Source: Legionella genomosp. 1
GTDB lineage: Bacteria; Pseudomonadota; Gammaproteobacteria; Legionellales; Legionellaceae
Reading direction: 5' to 3'
NCBI GenBank assembly: GCA_945862275.1
Contig: CAMAYA010000012.1
Location: 1 to 12,420 of the forward strand
DNA: 12,420 bases
Notes under the pieces: model-generated
Seen by the model: the letters and a program-made list of their open reading frames with translations, nothing else
Database searches by the model: none
Told to the model about the DNA's origin: nothing
Made by a program: the position numbers and the translations under genes
Part shown: in pieces, positions 1 through 7,093 of the stretch
Layout: each line of letters begins with the position of its first letter
How positions within the stretch are numbered: position 1 is the first letter of the stretch

Positions 1-33
1 GTTATTCGAATCATATGTGGGTTCAACGCTCAT
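1..33 (-). CDS. gyrB: DNA gyrase subunit B, first 11 codons only (partial)
   Basis: The minus strand starts an open frame at an ATG (33-31) that reads MSVEPTYDSNN and runs off the left edge. GyrB proteins of this group begin with a short variable stretch followed by YDS-(N/S)-(N/S) before the ATP-binding domain, so the peptide fits the GyrB N-terminus. An AAGGA ribosome binding site lies six bases before the ATG, and a promoter-like element lies further upstream. gyrB is the gene normally found after recF in the dnaA-dnaN-recF-gyrB cluster, which strongly supports the call. GyrB is the ATPase subunit of the enzyme that introduces negative supercoils. Eleven residues alone would not prove identity; gene order carries much of the weight. 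Confidence 0.85.
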   Translation of the reverse strand, partial: MSVEPTYDSNN

Positions 34-76
34 GGGGTGTCCTTGTGATCGTTCGGGCGTGGCTAAATTGATAGGC

Positions 77-85
77 ATTATAGCA
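77..85 (-). promoter_or_regulatory. Extended -10 promoter for gyrB
   Basis: On the minus strand the sequence reads TGCTATAAT: a perfect -10 hexamer with the TGn extension. Transcription would start near position 70, giving a leader of roughly 35-40 nt before the gyrB ATG at 33. No good TTGACA-like -35 is present at the right spacing, which is acceptable for an extended -10 promoter. The place where a -35 would sit falls in the loop of the hairpin at 94-111. This suggests gyrB can be transcribed separately from recF. Confidence 0.55.
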
Positions 86-93
86 TTGTTTCT

Positions 94-116
94 ATGGGGC
101 ATTCACCCCATTTTTT
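94..116 (+). terminator. Hairpin plus T-tract, oriented as a plus-strand terminator
   Basis: ATGGGG (94-99) and CCCCAT (106-111) form a perfect 6-bp stem around a 6-nt loop. On the plus strand a run of six T follows directly (111-116). This is the form of an intrinsic terminator for plus-strand transcripts, although both neighbouring genes run on the minus strand. On the minus strand the stem is preceded by A's and followed by AGAAAC, so it is not a good recF terminator. It could stop antisense transcripts entering recF, or act as an operator-like inverted repeat over the gyrB promoter. Function is inferred. Confidence 0.4.
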
Positions 117-120
117 CACG

Positions 121-148
121 AATGGATGTTTCACGTGAAACATCCATT
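121..148. promoter_or_regulatory. parS: parS centromere site (ParB binding) in a perfect 28-bp palindrome
   Basis: Positions 127-142 read TGTTTCACGTGAAACA, an exact match to the bacterial chromosomal parS consensus TGTTNCACGTGAAACA. The symmetry extends six more bases on each side (AATGGA and TCCATT), making a perfect 28-bp palindrome. ParB loads at parS sites clustered near the origin and spreads along DNA, guiding origin segregation with ParA and SMC. The site overlaps the last four sense codons and the TGA stop (133-131) of recF, so the recF C-terminus GCFT is dictated by the palindrome. Confidence 0.88.
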
Positions 149-1192
149 ATCTATCGAAAACACCGCAGCCTGTTGCGGGTCAGTGTAGGTATTCAGCAAA
201 TGTTGATGATCAATCGCCGTCAGAAAAAACTGGCCTTTCACCTGACTTAAACAATTAAAAAAACGTTCTAAATGCTTGGCATCCAGTTCTGCTGCAATAT
301 CATCAAATAGGTAGACACAGGGTTTCGGTAGCAAATGCGCTTGTGCCAAGCGCAGCGCGATTAAAATTATTTTTTGTTGCCCGCGAGATAGTGATTGCTT
401 GCCGCACATAGGGCCTGCATCAAATAAAATATCGGCGTGATGCGCACCTGAATGAGTGTATTGCGCCTGGGTATCGCTGGCAAATTGCTCCAATAGAATA
501 TTGGACAGGTCTTTACCACTCCCTTTTTTATCCCAGCCTTTATAATAGCGTATCGCACAGGAGGTATCGGTTAACTGCGATACAAAAATCTGGAACACAT
601 GAGACCACTCTTTAAAATAGTCGGCTCGCATCCGGTCCAGCTCAAGGGCCCGTTCAATCAGCATGGTGTTCCAAGGAAGACAGTGTTGTAAGTTTGCTTT
701 TTGACGTAATAGCGCATTGCGTTGTTTAACAATACGCCGGTAATCTTTCCAAACCGACAAATACGATGGTTCCACGTGAAACAATCCCCAATCGAGCAGG
801 CTGCGTCGAACCGATGGCCCCTCGTCCATGATCTGAAAAATGTCTTGGTAAAAAGCTTGGCAGGGTAAAAAATGCGCCAAATCACTGCTGCGTTGGCAGG
901 GCTGTTGATTTAATTTAACCTGTGTTGGAAGGATCGTGGATTTTTGAATGCTGATGGTATCTTGGTCATGCGTCCGCGCAAAGACGGTCAATGCTGATTC
1001 GCCACGACAAATCAAGGAAGCGATTTCACGGGTACAAAACGAGTGACCCGTGCCGAGTAGATAGATGGCTTCCAAAAGAGATGTTTTACCACTGCCGTTT
1101 GCGCCATAAAATACATTGTAACGCGGGTGAAGTGTCAGTTGTGCTGATGCAATATTTCGAACGTGGTGCACATTTAATTGGGCTAAGCTCAT
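131..1192 (-). CDS. recF: DNA replication and repair protein RecF
   Basis: This is a 353-residue SMC-like ATPase, close to the roughly 357 residues of E. coli RecF. RecF works with RecO and RecR to load RecA on single-stranded gaps coated with SSB. Visible motifs are the Walker A loop GANGSGKTS (30-38), the ABC-type signature LSRGQQ (268-273), and the Walker B region YLFDDIAAELD with the two aspartates at 297-298. The ATG overlaps the dnaN stop as ATGA (1192-1189), so it is probably translated by coupling within the dnaA-dnaN-recF operon. The 3' end runs into a parS palindrome that supplies the stop codon, and a second parS-like site lies in the coding sequence at 768-783. No frameshift is seen. 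Confidence 0.97.
   Translation of the reverse strand: MSLAQLNVHHVRNIASAQLTLHPRYNVFYGANGSGKTSLLEAIYLLGTGHSFCTREIASLICRGESALTVFARTHDQDTISIQKSTILPTQVKLNQQPCQRSSDLAHFLPCQAFYQDIFQIMDEGPSVRRSLLDWGLFHVEPSYLSVWKDYRRIVKQRNALLRQKANLQHCLPWNTMLIERALELDRMRADYFKEWSHVFQIFVSQLTDTSCAIRYYKGWDKKGSGKDLSNILLEQFASDTQAQYTHSGAHHADILFDAGPMCGKQSLSRGQQKIILIALRLAQAHLLPKPCVYLFDDIAAELDAKHLERFFNCLSQVKGQFFLTAIDHQHLLNTYTDPQQAAVFSIDNGCFT
768..783. promoter_or_regulatory. parS: Second parS-like site inside recF
   Basis: The plus strand reads GGTTCCACGTGAAACA. It matches the parS consensus TGTTNCACGTGAAACA at every defined position except the first (G for T). The core GTTCCACGTGAAAC is intact. On the minus strand it encodes the recF segment LFHVEP, so selection on the protein is an alternative explanation. 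It lies about 640 bp from the exact site at 127-142, and parS sites commonly occur in clusters within coding sequences near the origin, which supports a real site. Confidence 0.68.
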
Positions 1193-2295
1193 ATTTTCAT
1201 AGGCATGATAATATACTGGTAGCCGTCATCACGCATCAATTCAACCAGAATACTGCTGTCTGTATTGGAGAAGGATAAACGCACCAGGCCTTCAGACAGA
1301 TGGTTGAGGACATCTAGCAAATAACTAGCATTGATGCCGATGGTCATTTCATCGCCCTGCGTTTCAGCCGGCACGGACTCGATGGCTTCTTCCTGTTCTT
1401 GATTGTTGGCAATCAATGTGAGTTGCTGTGGTTGAATATGCAGTACCACGGCTCGCAATTTTTCATTGGCCAGGATGATGATTCGGGATAAGGCGCGTTT
1501 TAATAAATCCCGATCAATGATCACTTGCTTGTCTTGATCTTTGGGTATGGCGCGTAAATAGGGTGGAAAACGTGCTTCAATCAATTTAGATGAAAACGTG
1601 TATTGTTCCGTTATCAGTTTAAAATGATTTTTACCGGCAGCAACAAGAATCTGTTCATCCGCGACATTATTCAGTAAACGTAAAATTTCTTGAACCCCCT
1701 TTCGAGGCAGCAGCAATCGATGGTGTTGATTTCCGAGCGGACAGGGCAGGCGACAAATGGCCATGCGATGCCCATCCGTTGCAACGGCCACGATTGATTG
1801 AGCGTCAATTTCAATCAGCATGCCGTTTAAAAAAACACGAACATCTTGTTGGGACATTGCGAAATGGGTCGATTGCAATAAATGAATAAAAGCCATTCGG
1901 TTCACGGAAAATTCAACCTCGTTGACTTCGTCTTGGCTGATGGGGTAGTCATCTGCCGGCAAGGTAGTCAATTTAAATTGGCTGCGTCCTTGCTTAATCG
2001 AGACCACGCCGGATTTAAATGAAATGATGGGGTGGGCATCATCCTCAAGAGAGCGAATAATGTCGATCATTTTTTTGACGGGTATGGTAATGACGCCTTC
2101 GTTTTTCTGCGTGATGCATGGAATTCGACACGTGATTTCAATTTCTAAATCAGTCGCTGTAAGGCACAATTGGTTGTCGACCAGTCTTAATAAGATATTC
2201 GAGAGGATCGTGAGCGACTGTTTTTTATCAACCGCCCCCGCAACGGTCAACAGCGGGGTTAATAATTGTTGTTTGCTAATGGTTAATTCAAACAT
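1189..2295 (-). CDS. dnaN: DNA polymerase III beta sliding clamp
   Basis: The product is 368 residues (E. coli 366). It forms a ring-shaped dimer that tethers DNA polymerases to DNA and serves as a hub for replication and repair proteins. The N-terminus MFELTISKQQLLTPLLTVAG, the TATDLEIEI segment near residue 50 and the C-terminus YIIMPMKI (the hydrophobic partner-binding cleft end, MPMRL in E. coli) are characteristic. Length and spacing agree with three clamp folds of about 120 residues each. The start is secured by an AAGGAG ribosome binding site that overlaps the dnaA stop codon; only nine bases separate the dnaA TAA from this ATG. The stop overlaps the recF start as ATGA. It is most likely expressed from the dnaA promoter, and no separate promoter was identified. 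Confidence 0.98.
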   Translation of the reverse strand: MFELTISKQQLLTPLLTVAGAVDKKQSLTILSNILLRLVDNQLCLTATDLEIEITCRIPCITQKNEGVITIPVKKMIDIIRSLEDDAHPIISFKSGVVSIKQGRSQFKLTTLPADDYPISQDEVNEVEFSVNRMAFIHLLQSTHFAMSQQDVRVFLNGMLIEIDAQSIVAVATDGHRMAICRLPCPLGNQHHRLLLPRKGVQEILRLLNNVADEQILVAAGKNHFKLITEQYTFSSKLIEARFPPYLRAIPKDQDKQVIIDRDLLKRALSRIIILANEKLRAVVLHIQPQQLTLIANNQEQEEAIESVPAETQGDEMTIGINASYLLDVLNHLSEGLVRLSFSNTDSSILVELMRDDGYQYIIMPMKI

Positions 2296-2304
2296 GTCCG
2301 CTCC

Positions 2305-3666
2305 TTAAGACGATAATGTGCGCATCAAATTCTTATAATCTTCTGCAAAATCATGCGCCTCTAACACCAACTCTTTTACTTTCCGACAGGCATGAATCAC
2401 GGTTGTGTGATCACGCCCACCAAAATGATCGCCAATTTCAGGCAAGCTGTGGTTGGTCAGTTCCTTCGCAAGCGCCATCGCCATTTGACGGGGTCTTGCG
2501 ATAGAACGGCTGCGGCGTTTGGACAATAAATCAGCCACTTTTACTTTATAATATTCAGCCACCGTTTTTTGAATATTATCGATGGTAACCAATCGATCTT
2601 GCAAGGCTAGCAGATCGCGGAGCGCCTCATTCACGAAATCAATGGTAATTGGTTTGCCTGTAAAATGAGCATTGGCAATCACGCGACGCAACGCGCCCTC
2701 TAGCTCACGCACATTCGAACGGATTCGTTTGGCAATAAAAAAAGCCACCTCATAAGGCAAATCAACATTCGACAATTCCGCTTTGCTGATTAAAATGGCC
2801 ACACGGGTTTCTAATTCAGGTGGTTCCACTGCAACCGTGAGTCCCCAGCCAAATCGAGATTTCAGGCGCTCTTCAACGCCTTCTATTTCTTTCGGATAGC
2901 GGTCACTGGTTAAAATAATTTGCTGCTGGCCTTCCAGTAATGCATTGAAAGTATGAAAAAACTCTTCCTGCGAGCGATCTTTTCCGGCAAAAAATTGGAT
3001 GTCATCAATAAGCAAGGCATTGAGTGAACGATAAAATCGTTTAAATTCATTCATTGAATTCGTTTGCAGCGCGCGGACCATGTCTGCCACAAACCGTTCA
3101 GAATGCAGGTAAAGCACTTTGGCTTCTGGATTATTTTTCAAAATGGCGTTGCCAACGGCATGCATCAAATGCGTTTTCCCCAAACCAACCCCACCATAAA
3201 TAAACAAGGGGTTATAGGCATCTCCTGGGCACTCTCCGACTTGAAACGCGGCCGCACTGGCCAAGTCATTTGACTTGCCTCGGACAAAACTATCAAACAC
3301 AAATTTCTTATTCAAATAGCTGTTTTTATAATGATCGGCCGTTTTTTTCGGCGACACTTTGACTTGCGTCGCCATGCGTTTCTCTTCGGAAACCGAACTG
3401 TTGGTGACCACCAGTGGTGCGGCCTTGCTACCTATTTCGATACTCACCAATTTGATTTCATCGGCACTGACTTGACCCACCAGTTCCACGATGCGTGGGT
3501 AAAAATTTTTCTGAACCCAATCCACGACAAAACGATTGGGCGCCAGTAAAACCAACGTCGAATCGACTGTTTCTGCCTGTAACGGCCGCAACCAAGTATT
3601 AAATTGTTGAGCGGGATACTCTTCTTGCAAAAGCCCCAAACACTTCTGCCAGACAGTTGCAGACAC
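2305..3666 (-). CDS. dnaA: Chromosomal replication initiator protein DnaA
   Basis: DnaA is the AAA+ ATPase that binds DnaA boxes, opens oriC and loads DnaB; it also regulates transcription. With the GTG start chosen here it has 453 residues. Domain I begins SATVWQKCLGLLQEEYPAQQ, which matches DnaA N-termini. A short linker follows, then Walker A GGVGLGKT (158-165), Walker B LLIDDIQFF (218-226) and the domain IV DNA-binding signature GGRDHTTV (416-423). A longer frame starts at an ATG at 3705, but that ATG lies immediately downstream of a TATAAT box and would sit at or before the transcription start. The GTG at 3666 has GAGGAG six bases upstream and puts the start where homologues begin. The gene heads the dnaA-dnaN-recF operon. 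Upstream is a broken GGDEF gene instead of the usual rpmH. Confidence 0.97.
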   Translation of the reverse strand: MSATVWQKCLGLLQEEYPAQQFNTWLRPLQAETVDSTLVLLAPNRFVVDWVQKNFYPRIVELVGQVSADEIKLVSIEIGSKAAPLVVTNSSVSEEKRMATQVKVSPKKTADHYKNSYLNKKFVFDSFVRGKSNDLASAAAFQVGECPGDAYNPLFIYGGVGLGKTHLMHAVGNAILKNNPEAKVLYLHSERFVADMVRALQTNSMNEFKRFYRSLNALLIDDIQFFAGKDRSQEEFFHTFNALLEGQQQIILTSDRYPKEIEGVEERLKSRFGWGLTVAVEPPELETRVAILISKAELSNVDLPYEVAFFIAKRIRSNVRELEGALRRVIANAHFTGKPITIDFVNEALRDLLALQDRLVTIDNIQKTVAEYYKVKVADLLSKRRSRSIARPRQMAMALAKELTNHSLPEIGDHFGGRDHTTVIHACRKVKELVLEAHDFAEDYKNLMRTLSS

Positions 3667-3707
3667 AGATGACTCCTCAAAATTGGATAGGTAAATCCTA
3701 CGCATTC

Positions 3708-3713
3708 ATTATA
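3708..3713 (-). promoter_or_regulatory. -10 box of the dnaA promoter
   Basis: The minus strand has a perfect TATAAT preceded by TTTTGGG. Transcription would begin near 3701, giving a leader of about 35 nt before the GTG start at 3666, with GAGGAG at 3678-3673. No recognisable -35 hexamer is found at 16-19 nt spacing; that stretch falls in the last codons of the GGDEF remnant. I see no DnaA box (TTATCCACA) here that would support autoregulation. Confidence 0.5.
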
Positions 3714-3725
3714 CCCAAAAAAAGG

Positions 3726-4148
3726 CTATTGCGGAGATTTAAATGATGTGACCACTCGGTTTCTGCCGGAGCGCTTGGCTTTATACAATGCCTTATCCGC
3801 TTCTAAAATAATGCTGGCGGCATCCTTCGTGCCGTCAAAAAAAGAAATGCCTGCGCTAAATGTGGCAAAAAAATCAATATTATCAATTGTAAAGCAGCAT
3901 TGAGAAAATTGGTGGCGCAGATCTTTACCTATTTTTTGGCTATCCAATATGTCGGCGCCGGGCAATATGAGAGCAAATTCCTCTCCACCATATCGACCGA
4001 CAATATCTTGATTTCGCAAGTGAATTCAAAAAAATTCAGCCAATTTTTTTATCACAAGCTCACCGGATGGATGACCATACGCGTCATTTATTTTTTTAAA
4101 AAGGTCAATGTCGGCGGGGAGTTCAATCTCTACTGTATTGATTATAGT
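3726..4148 (-). pseudogene. Broken diguanylate cyclase (GGDEF domain) remnant
   Basis: The minus-strand frame reads ADIDLFKKINDAYGHPSG, the metal-binding start of a GGDEF domain, from about 4115. It is cut by an in-frame TGA (4028-4026) and resumes without a frame change. The second part carries RNQDIVGRYGGEEF, that is the RxxD inhibition site, five residues, then the GGEEF catalytic loop, and the closing ADKALYKAKRSGRNRV segment. Diguanylate cyclases make cyclic di-GMP from two GTP. Further stops lie just upstream (4151-4149), so the first strand of the domain and any sensor region are missing. No plausible start codon precedes the first half; a TTG at 4019 could begin only a 97-residue fragment lacking the DxD end. 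I infer a decayed gene. A single base error in the assembly could explain the TGA but not the lost N-terminus. Confidence 0.82.
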
Positions 4149-4242
4149 TCATATTTAAAACAATGGATCGCTAGATTTGCCCCTGCCACGTGTTGTATGT
4201 AAAAATCAACGTATTGATACATTTTGGAAGCAGAACAACACC

Positions 4243-4767
4243 ATGCTGATTGATCGTGCCGGTTACCGGTTAAATGTGGGCATTGTTTTAACCAATGAAG
4301 CTGGCCGCGTGTTTTGGGGCAAACGCCAGGGCCATGATGCCTGGCAATTTCCACAAGGGGGGCTGGCGGCGGGTGAAACGCCAATGGAAGCCATGTTTCG
4401 AGAGTTGCATGAAGAAGTGGGCTTAGAGAAACAGGATGTCGAAGTGTTAGGGGTCACTAAGCGATGGCTTAAATACCGTCTGCCGAAACAATACCTTCGG
4501 CATGGCGCACTGCCGCTGGTTATTGGTCAGAAACAAAAGTGGTATCTATTGCGATTGGTTGCCAGTGAGCAAAAAATTCGGCTGGATTTATATGACTCGC
4601 CTGAATTTGACAGTTGGCGCTGGATAGACTATCAAGAGCCACAGGAACAGGTTATTTTTTTCAAAAAACAAGTGTATGTTCAAGCATTAAAGGAGTTGGA
4701 ACATTTGCTGAAAAAACGCCGTTCTCTTTTTGGTGCGCGGCGAAAACGGGGTAATCATGGGTTTTAG
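4243..4767 (+). CDS. rppH: RNA 5'-pyrophosphohydrolase (Nudix)
   Basis: RppH removes pyrophosphate from the 5' end of mRNAs, converting them to monophosphates and triggering RNase E-dependent decay. The 174-residue product begins MLIDRAGYRLNVGIVL, as in E. coli RppH (MIDDDGYRPNVGIV). The Nudix box spans residues 39-61, with the metal-binding core REL-x-EE (E54, E57, E58), and is preceded by the family-typical WQFPQGG. IGQKQKWYLL and PEFDSWRWIDY are further RppH hallmarks, and the tail RRKRG is also shared. The frame is open back to a TTG at 4177, but that extension has no counterpart in the family, so the ATG at 4243 is preferred even though its ribosome binding site is weak. The stop TAG directly abuts the ptsP ATG. 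Confidence 0.95.
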   Translation: MLIDRAGYRLNVGIVLTNEAGRVFWGKRQGHDAWQFPQGGLAAGETPMEAMFRELHEEVGLEKQDVEVLGVTKRWLKYRLPKQYLRHGALPLVIGQKQKWYLLRLVASEQKIRLDLYDSPEFDSWRWIDYQEPQEQVIFFKKQVYVQALKELEHLLKKRRSLFGARRKRGNHGF

Positions 4768-7059
4768 ATGCTAAAAACGCTAAAAAGAATCGTCCAAGAA
4801 GTGACCACGGCAGGGCACTTGGCTGACGCGCTGGTTATTTTGGTGCAACGTGTACGTCACGCGGTGGATGCCGATGCCGTGTCTGTTTATCTGATTGACA
4901 ATAAGCACGCTCAATACGTCTTGGTGGCCACTCAGGGATTAAATCAGCAAGCGGTGTCGCATGTTCGCATTGCTTTGGATAGCGGTTTAATCGGCTTGGT
5001 TGGCCGCCGCGAAGAGCCGTTTAATATTGATAACGCGCACGCGCACCCCGACTCGCATAACAACCCATTGCTGGGCGAAGACCATCTCCATGCGTTTTTA
5101 GGCGTCCCCATTATTCAGCATCGAAAATTGTATGGCGTTTTAACCGTTCAGCAAGCAGAAAAACATTGCTTTGATGACGAGGGCGAGGCGTTTTTAATTA
5201 CCCTGGCCGCTCAATTGGGTGGCATTATCGCACACGCTGAGGCGACCGGTGAGCTCGCTCAACTCACGCGACCCGTAGCGGTCGGTTTGCGTAAGCCAGA
5301 CGCTGTGCAAATCGCCTTAAGTGGGATTGGCAGTGTGCCGGGCGTTGCCATTGGGCGTGCGGTAGTCGTTTATCCCCAGGCTGATATTGATGCAGTCCCT
5401 CGTTATACGGTTGATTTCCCTGAAGAAGAGGTCGCCATCTTTTACGACGCACTGCAGGCCGCACGCGATAACATGCATCGCCTGGGCCGGCGCATGAAGG
5501 CTTGCGTGGCGGAAGATGAGCATGCATTGTTTGATGTGTACTTGCATATTCTAGACAAAGACAGCTTGGGCGCTGAAGTGGTTCATGAAATTCGGCAAGA
5601 GCGGCTCACGGCCCAAGCCGCGTTGGCTTCCGTCATTAAAAAACACGTGTTGCAATTTGAAGACATGAAAGACGATTATTTACGCGAGCGTGCTAGCGAT
5701 TTTCGTGACATTGGCCGACGAGTACTTGCACAATTGCAATCCACTCAGCAGGAGGAAATTGACTACCCTGAGCGCACGATTCTAATTGGCGATGAGATCA
5801 CCGCAGCAGCCCTTGCCGAAGTGCCTGAAGGGCAGTTGGCAGGCGTGGTCTCTGCAAAGGGCTCACACAACTCTCACGTGGCCATTCTTGCGCGCGCAAT
5901 GGGTGTGCCCACCATCATGGGCGTGCGTGGCTTAAAAACAGAGCAGCTATCACGCCGAGCCATGATTGTCGATGGCTATTATGGGCATGTGTTTATTTCG
6001 CCATCCAAAGCATTGCTGGCTGAATACAAGCAGTTGGTGCAAGAAGAAGATGACCTGAACCAGCGTTTGGTGAGTTTACGCGACAAACCGGCCGAAACCA
6101 CGGATAAACATCGCGTCTCACTGCAGGTGAATACGGGACTTGCGATGGATTCCGGTTTATCCATGAGCGTGGGCGCCGAAGGGGTCGGTCTCTACCGCTC
6201 TGAAGTCCCTTTTATGAGCCGAGACCGGTTTCCTTCGGAAGACGAGCAATACATCATTTACCGCCAAATTCTCAAGGCGTTTGCCCCTAGATGGGTGACC
6301 ATGCGCACCTTGGATATTGGTGGGGACAAAGTGCTGTCGTATTTCCCGGTTGAAGAAGACAATCCATACTTAGGATGGCGCGGAATTCGGGTCACCCTCG
6401 ATCACCCTGATGTGTTTTTATTGCAAGTGCGCGCGATGATGCGTGCCAATGAAGGGCTCAATAACCTGCGCATCATGCTGCCGATGATCACCATTTTAAG
6501 TGAAGTGGACGAAGCTGTTTATTTGATCAATCAAGCGTATGCCGAATTGCTGGAAGAAGGATGTCAAATCGTCAAGCCGGAATTGGGCGTCATGATTGAA
6601 GTGCCTGCTGCTGTGTACCAGGCGAAAGAGTTGGCTAAACGGGTGGACTTCATCTCCGTGGGCAGTAACGATCTGACCCAATATTTACTGGCCGTTGATC
6701 GCAATAATGCGCGGGTTGCGGGTCTTTATGATTCGTTGCATCCATCCATGATCCGCACACTGATCAAGGTGGTTGAAGGCGGACACGCGGCAGGGGTCAA
6801 GGTCAGTATTTGTGGAGAAATGGCCAATGATCCATTGGCTGTGATTCTACTGCTGGCCATGGGGTTTGACACACTGAGCATGAATTCCACTAGTTTGCCG
6901 CGCGTGAAATGGGTCATCCGTAATTTTTCTTTGGCTACTGCCCGTAAAATATTGGCTGATGTGCTTGAATTAGAGCACCCAACTGAGATAAGGCTGCATC
7001 TGCAAAAAGCATTGGAGATACAAGGATTAGGCGGGTTAATCCGGGCGAAGAAATCGTAG
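4768..7059 (+). CDS. ptsP: PTS-Ntr enzyme I (phosphoenolpyruvate-protein phosphotransferase)
   Basis: Enzyme I-Ntr takes phosphate from phosphoenolpyruvate and passes it to NPr (PtsO) and then EIIA-Ntr (PtsN), a regulatory relay linked to nitrogen status and potassium handling rather than sugar uptake. The 763 residues comprise an N-terminal GAF domain (about 15-160) and a complete enzyme I module. The phospho-histidine is H370 in GSHNSHVAILARAMG. The PEP-binding barrel carries MRTLDIGGDK and the catalytic cysteine C682 in SICGEMAND. The GAF domain and length separate it from the sugar-PTS PtsI. ptsO and ptsN are not in the window. The ATG follows the rppH stop with no gap, implying coupled translation, and rppH-ptsP adjacency is conserved in E. 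coli. No truncation is seen. Confidence 0.97.
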   Translation: MLKTLKRIVQEVTTAGHLADALVILVQRVRHAVDADAVSVYLIDNKHAQYVLVATQGLNQQAVSHVRIALDSGLIGLVGRREEPFNIDNAHAHPDSHNNPLLGEDHLHAFLGVPIIQHRKLYGVLTVQQAEKHCFDDEGEAFLITLAAQLGGIIAHAEATGELAQLTRPVAVGLRKPDAVQIALSGIGSVPGVAIGRAVVVYPQADIDAVPRYTVDFPEEEVAIFYDALQAARDNMHRLGRRMKACVAEDEHALFDVYLHILDKDSLGAEVVHEIRQERLTAQAALASVIKKHVLQFEDMKDDYLRERASDFRDIGRRVLAQLQSTQQEEIDYPERTILIGDEITAAALAEVPEGQLAGVVSAKGSHNSHVAILARAMGVPTIMGVRGLKTEQLSRRAMIVDGYYGHVFISPSKALLAEYKQLVQEEDDLNQRLVSLRDKPAETTDKHRVSLQVNTGLAMDSGLSMSVGAEGVGLYRSEVPFMSRDRFPSEDEQYIIYRQILKAFAPRWVTMRTLDIGGDKVLSYFPVEEDNPYLGWRGIRVTLDHPDVFLLQVRAMMRANEGLNNLRIMLPMITILSEVDEAVYLINQAYAELLEEGCQIVKPELGVMIEVPAAVYQAKELAKRVDFISVGSNDLTQYLLAVDRNNARVAGLYDSLHPSMIRTLIKVVEGGHAAGVKVSICGEMANDPLAVILLLAMGFDTLSMNSTSLPRVKWVIRNFSLATARKILADVLELEHPTEIRLHLQKALEIQGLGGLIRAKKS

Positions 7060-7093
7060 TTGTCTAAATGAATGCATACCCAGAGGATTCATC

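Noticed and set aside
17..250. Plus-strand 77-codon frame across the gyrB-recF spacer
   Set aside because: It runs through the gyrB start, the promoter, the hairpin and parS, and into the recF 3' end; it is a shadow frame.
2128..2143. CACGTG core in dnaN as another parS
   Set aside because: Only the central hexamer and one more base fit; the outer arms do not. The same applies to CACGTG at about 4188, 5644, 5875, 9366 and 11785.
4205..4218. Inverted repeat ATCAA-CGTA-TTGAT upstream of rppH
   Set aside because: The stem is short and AT-rich; there are no clear -10/-35 elements or known operator to tie it to. It remains possible as a leader structure. The rest of 4149-4242 shows nothing convincing.
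3664..4243. oriC next to dnaA
   Set aside because: I found no TTATCCACA boxes or AT-rich 13-mers there; the DNA is taken up by the GGDEF remnant and a short spacer.
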